A stretch of 64,000 nt of DNA, taken from positions 14,839,371 to 14,903,370 of the forward strand of contig CM055114.1 of assembly GCA_029204225.1 (NCBI GenBank), in the 5' to 3' direction. This stretch comes from Diphasiastrum complanatum. Taxonomy: Eukaryota > Streptophyta > Lycopodiopsida > Lycopodiales > Lycopodiaceae. Positions 60,089 to 64,000 of this stretch are shown piece after piece (the stretch's first letter is position 1; each line of letters begins with the position of its first letter). The notes under the pieces were generated by a model. That model did not search any database, was not told the DNA's origin, and saw only the letters and a list, made by a program, of their open reading frames with translations. The position numbers and the translations under genes are program-made.

Positions 60089-60218
60089 AAGGGTGCAAGC
60101 ACGCAAGCCCCACCCTCGTCCAATGGTGAAGAAGCCTCCTTCATGTTGGAGAGATCATGATGCCAAGTTCCAAGCATGTTCAACTATTGGATGAGACTGG
60201 GGCCTTGCTTGCACCCTT
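60089..60218. mobile_element. Small hairpin (MITE-like) element
   Basis: Left end aagggtgcaagcacgcaagc and the reverse complement of the right end aagggtgcaagcaaggcccc match, with the similarity continuing to cgtccaatggtgaa / catccaatagttgaa, giving arms of about 40 bases in a 130-base element. The core gttggagagatcatgatgcc resembles that of 59636-59776. It is non-coding. Confidence 0.65.
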
Positions 60219-60731
60219 ATTCATGATTTAAAATACACTCTTCCAAAAAATATGCTCATTGGACCTAGAAGGGCTACCTTGGATGGCTTTTGGAGGAGAC
60301 TTATGTGTCGTTGACATGGCACAACAATTGCAAATTTTGGTTGGATATGCACTTCTAGACCACATGCATGTTTTTTTTCACTAAACTTCTTAAAAGTTGA
60401 ACAGTTTAGATATTTAAGAAGTGGGCCTTGCCCTTAAATGTCAAAAAGAGTTTCTCATGGATGTTGTGTCGCATGTCAAAAGGATTTCTTGGATTTTCAC
60501 AACATTAGTGAACTCAACTAATTATATTTAGTTCCTTAACTACATGCAAGGACTCTTTCAACTATCATGGGATATAGTAAACCCCTAATGGCCTTACAAC
60601 ATATGTCAACAATTTACCTGTTGCATCTATATAAAAATACATGGTTTACAAGCCCATATCTATGAATGCCCTTCCTCGCGGCTTGTTGGAAGCCAATTTT
60701 CCAGCACCCTTTATCGTTTTCTTTTATTGCA

Positions 60732-60846
<115 letters not shown>

Positions 60847-60880
60847 CTAAGGGGAGAGGGGGAGAAAGATGTTATTTTAT

Positions 60881-61289
60881 CTCTCTCCTTCCCTTGAGCT
60901 ATTTTGGGCAAATATACAATACAATGTGAGAAAAGGAAGGAAGAAGGGAGGAAGATAATGTCATCTCTCTCTTCCCATCTTCGATCATCCATTCCCTTTT
61001 GAGTAATTTCTCAAAAAAAGGGTGGGAGCCAAAACCAACTCCCCCTTAGCATCTAAATAGGGCATTGGCAATTGAGAGAGAGGGGGGGGGGGGGCTCTCC
61101 TTCTTTCCTCGAGCTATTTTGGGCAATTATATAGTACAACGTGAGAGAAGGAGGGAAGAAGAGAGGAAGATGATGTCATGTCCCTCCCCCATTTTCGTTC
61201 ATCCATTCCCTTTTGAGTTAATTGCTCAAAAAAAGAGTGGGAGCCAAAACCAACTCCCCCTTAGCATCTTAATAGGGCATTGGCAATCG
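60881..61289. repeat. Tandem duplication of a 195-base unit
   Basis: 60881-61073 and 61095-61289 are about 90 percent alike: both contain gagctattttgggcaa, tcatccattcccttttgagt, gtgggagccaaaaccaactc and gcattggcaat. Both copies are preceded by gagagag and a poly-G run (60835-60846, 61082-61094), so the duplicated unit includes the microsatellite end. No gene is visible in it. Confidence 0.9.
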
Positions 61290-62450
61290 GAAAATATTGT
61301 TGTACACCTCACCACTTATGTGAACTAGTCAATAATGCCACATCCCAGTCTCTACATGTAGCAAACTCATTAAGAATTGCAAGCTCCCAATAAGACATGT
61401 GTTCAATAAGAAGGCTTGCACTTTTAAAATCATGTGATGACAAATAGAGTGACATAGTTATTTCAGATGAAGGGAATGTGGAGAGCATCATGCAGACACA
61501 TTACAAATAAATGTGTCCATTTAATAATGTAGATTTATATGAGCCCATCCTCACTATATCAAATCATTGCACGAGCACAATTGAGTGTAGCTCCTAGCCG
61601 TAGATGAGGAGTAGAGTTCACTATGAATTTTCATTTTTTGTTGTTTAGCTATGTTTCGTGGTTAGTGTTTCATTTGCATTGTTGAGTTATCCTACCAAAA
61701 CACTAATGATGTGTCGTGGTTAAATGACTTGTGAAACACCATATTCCTTGACATGTCAAGTTTCCCATACACTTATTGTGCTTGAAACATTGGATATTAA
61801 TAACTTATATTTTCTCGAAAAATAAACTCGCAAAACTTTACTTGCATAATAGGCGCGTTTGAACAAATTAGCACCTTTGCAATTGCTCAAAAAGTGCTAT
61901 GATACCAAAGCTATAAATGGACAAAATCATTGTAAAATGTAGCAAAAAACACCATTTGTGATAACAAAAGCAACCCCTAAATTAAGTGAACATCATATAT
62001 TATCAATGGCTAAACTCCTACATAAGTGATCTCTACAATCAACAAGCCTCCAAATGAAACAACTACTTTATTTCTACCAACTACAGGCCTTAAGGGGACC
62101 TTCTAGAACTCTAATTGTAATGTGCCAAAGCCAGAGAGACACAATTCAAATATTAAAATGGAAAAATTATGGCATACTCTCCTACTAAAACTCATGAACA
62201 ATTATAAGGAAACCACGCCAATTAAGTTCCTATGGTAGAATGTACTTAACCACCCGACCCCAAACGTCTAGCAACCTATTTTATCCTACATTATCCCCTA
62301 AACTAAATGAAGTCCTATGGGGGGGGGGGGGGGGGGAAACATAGGTACTGGTCTGTTGTGCAAGCTAACCACTGATTTTTTTACAAAAAGGTTTGTGATT
62401 TTGTAACTACTATTTGGCTTGTTAACTCAAAAAGATGCCACATTGTCTTT
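61290..62450. other. Gene-free stretch
   Basis: AT-rich, no supported gene. A G18 run lies at 62319-62336. Confidence 0.4.
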
Positions 62451-62454
62451 CTCC

Positions 62455-64000
62455 TCTAAGACTCATCATCCTCAATGACAAGATCAAGGAAAATTTTTCT
62501 CAAAGAATCCAACATCATCGTCCTTGATACAAATATGACAATATCCACTTCTCAAGTCTATTTTAGAGAAGTACTAACCACCCCTCAACATATTAATCAA
62601 GCCATCTATCCATAAATATGATAAGATTATCTTTTAGTGACTTTTATCAAAACCCCTATAATCTACACATAAGTGTTTTTATGTCAAAACCCCTATAATT
62701 TGCACATAAGTAAAAGGACCCATCATTCTTTGTGAGCCGAAAGGAGAATTAGTAGGTTGAACCCAACCTTCTTCACGTATTCAATAGAGGGCCTTCAAAC
62801 CTCTTTATCTTCTTTAAGTGATGGTATGTAGGGCACCCTAAGGACGGGCTTACTACCATATGTTATCTCTACACCATGCTTCATAGAACAAGAAGGAGAA
62901 GGTAAATATATTTGTGAAGCCAAACCATTTTTTGCATTATAAGCACTAGTAACAACAGAAAAAAGAAAATGTTGTACATGTTGCTTCCTAATTATTCATC
63001 ACATATCAATGGATATTGATGCATCCGTCTTCAAAAGGCGTGTTCTGGAAACGAAAAAGATCAAATAACATATAAAGAAGTTCTTGGAAAAGAAGGATAA
63101 TGGACTTCAAAGTTTCAGCTGCTAGTATCAATGGCCTCTTTATGAGAGTGTCTTCTCCATGGACTTCCAACTACATAGAATCCTAGTCAAACATATACTT
63201 GCACATTCTCAAGCCAATAATTGGTTGCATGCAACTGTGCCATTGCACCCCTAGCAGCATATCATACCTTCCAAGAAAGATTTCATGAAAATCCAAATGA
63301 TTTTTGTAGTCTTGAATAGCTATCCACTCACTACCTCATGATAAATAGCTCTACCTTGACCATTGCCAAATGTAGCGGCATGCTCATAATTTGGGTCAAT
63401 AGTAGGCAATTTAATCTTTTAACCAAAGGTACATTGACAAAGTTATATGAGAAATTTGTGTAAAAAGAATAATGATACAATAGAGGCAATGGTATCAACA
63501 CACTTATGCTCCCTCTACTTCTAGTCAAAATGGTCACCCGTCCATCACAGTAGGGTGCACTGGTAGAGTTGTTGACTGCCACCAAAAAGGTGCAGGCTCG
63601 AATCCCGACCATTGTGTAGTGACATCTAAGGAGACTAGCTCCATAAATGGCATTGCCAAGCTGTATATGTTGTATATAACGACCACTAGTTGCTTAATAT
63701 GTATGCAAAAAAAAAAATGGTCACCCATTCACTGATTAGGTAGCATTGTCATTCAAAACTTGCGCTAGTCCCAAAGAGGTTAACACTTACTCGATAAACA
63801 AAATGTGAATCTAATCAAGTGAGCAACTACTAGTCAATCATCCTCACTCAGAAAGAGATTTCAATTGAGTTTCAACCTCATAACCATATATGTAATAACA
63901 TCAAATGTGAAAGTGTCTCGAAAATGTCTTTCTTGAGGATTGGTTAGGGGGAAATTGTCTTAAAAAATCATGTCAACATTTTTTTTCTTGGTGGTCTAAG
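62455..64000 (-). pseudogene. Ty3/gypsy protease-RT relic
   Basis: On the minus strand, from high to low coordinates: FHEIFLGRYDMLLGVQWHSC (about 63290-63230), the protease end; VEITYGSKPVLRVPYIPSLK (about 62870-62810); REEGWVQPTNSPFGSQRMMG (about 62785-62720); and [20 protein letters not shown] (about 62575-62510), the first catalytic RT block with its aspartate. Many frames are needed, and the copy stops near 62455 before the YxDD block. A SINE (63540-63715) is inserted in its upstream part. The text beyond 63727 may be more of the same element, but is not family-like enough to be sure. The element runs off the window end. Confidence 0.75.
63540..63715 (+). mobile_element. tRNA-derived SINE with target duplication
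   Basis: The 5' part has RNA polymerase III promoter boxes: A box tagggtgcactgg at 63551-63563, and B box ggctcgaatcc at 63595-63605 (consensus GGTTCGAANCC), spaced as in a tRNA gene. The unit is about 176 bases and ends in a poly-A run (63707-63717). The 11-base direct repeat aatggtcaccc flanks it at 63529-63539 and 63716-63726. These are the marks of LINE-driven retroposition. It is not a functional tRNA gene: the acceptor stem does not pair and no full cloverleaf forms. Confidence 0.88.

Noticed and set aside
63540-63620. A tRNA gene
   Set aside because: Box A and box B are present but no acceptor stem pairs and a poly-A tail and target duplications flank the unit; it is a SINE.

Overview
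The window looks like nuclear DNA of a land plant. It has two intron-containing plant genes with GT-AG introns, dense and mostly broken LTR retrotransposons, long (GA)n microsatellites and small hairpin elements. The transposon load, intron style and an unusual ParB-like gene fit a large seed-free vascular plant genome such as a fern, but the species cannot be fixed from the sequence.

Layout. 0.2-1.35 kb: frameshifted Ty3/gypsy reverse transcriptase. 3.3-3.65 kb: small tandem repeat array. 4.8-7.6 kb: remains of a multi-exon gene whose first part carries a clear ParB/sulfiredoxin-type DGNHR motif and whose last part weakly resembles a DNA methyltransferase; it is broken by frameshifts and a small insertion. 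7.9-13.7 kb: a decayed Ty1/copia element with a truncated 5' LTR, primer-binding site and complete 3' LTR. 14.3-17.1 kb: a second copia relic. 17.6-20.9 kb: a third copia relic on the minus strand. 23-25.5 kb: local duplications and a probable gypsy leader. 25.6-28.3 kb: gypsy gag-protease and the start of reverse transcriptase. 28.3-35.2 kb: gene-free, with microsatellites and a hairpin (MITE-like) element.

35.8-38.3 kb: an apparently intact six-exon 4-coumarate:CoA ligase gene (541 residues), an entry enzyme of phenylpropanoid and lignin metabolism. 39.9-47.5 kb: a patchwork of gypsy and copia fragments inserted in one another. 49.3-57.2 kb (minus): a SPARK-domain, At1g61900-like GPI-anchored protein gene with seven recognised coding exons, including a 15-base microexon and a 4.5 kb intron full of repeats; its 5' end is unresolved, and possible promoter signals lie near 58.5 kb. 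58.8-61.3 kb: minisatellite, two related hairpin elements and a tandem duplication. 62.4-64 kb (minus): a gypsy relic into which a tRNA-derived SINE with 11-base target duplications has inserted.

The two intact genes share no evident pathway. Most of the rest is retrotransposon decay. The ParB-like broken gene is the least ordinary item.
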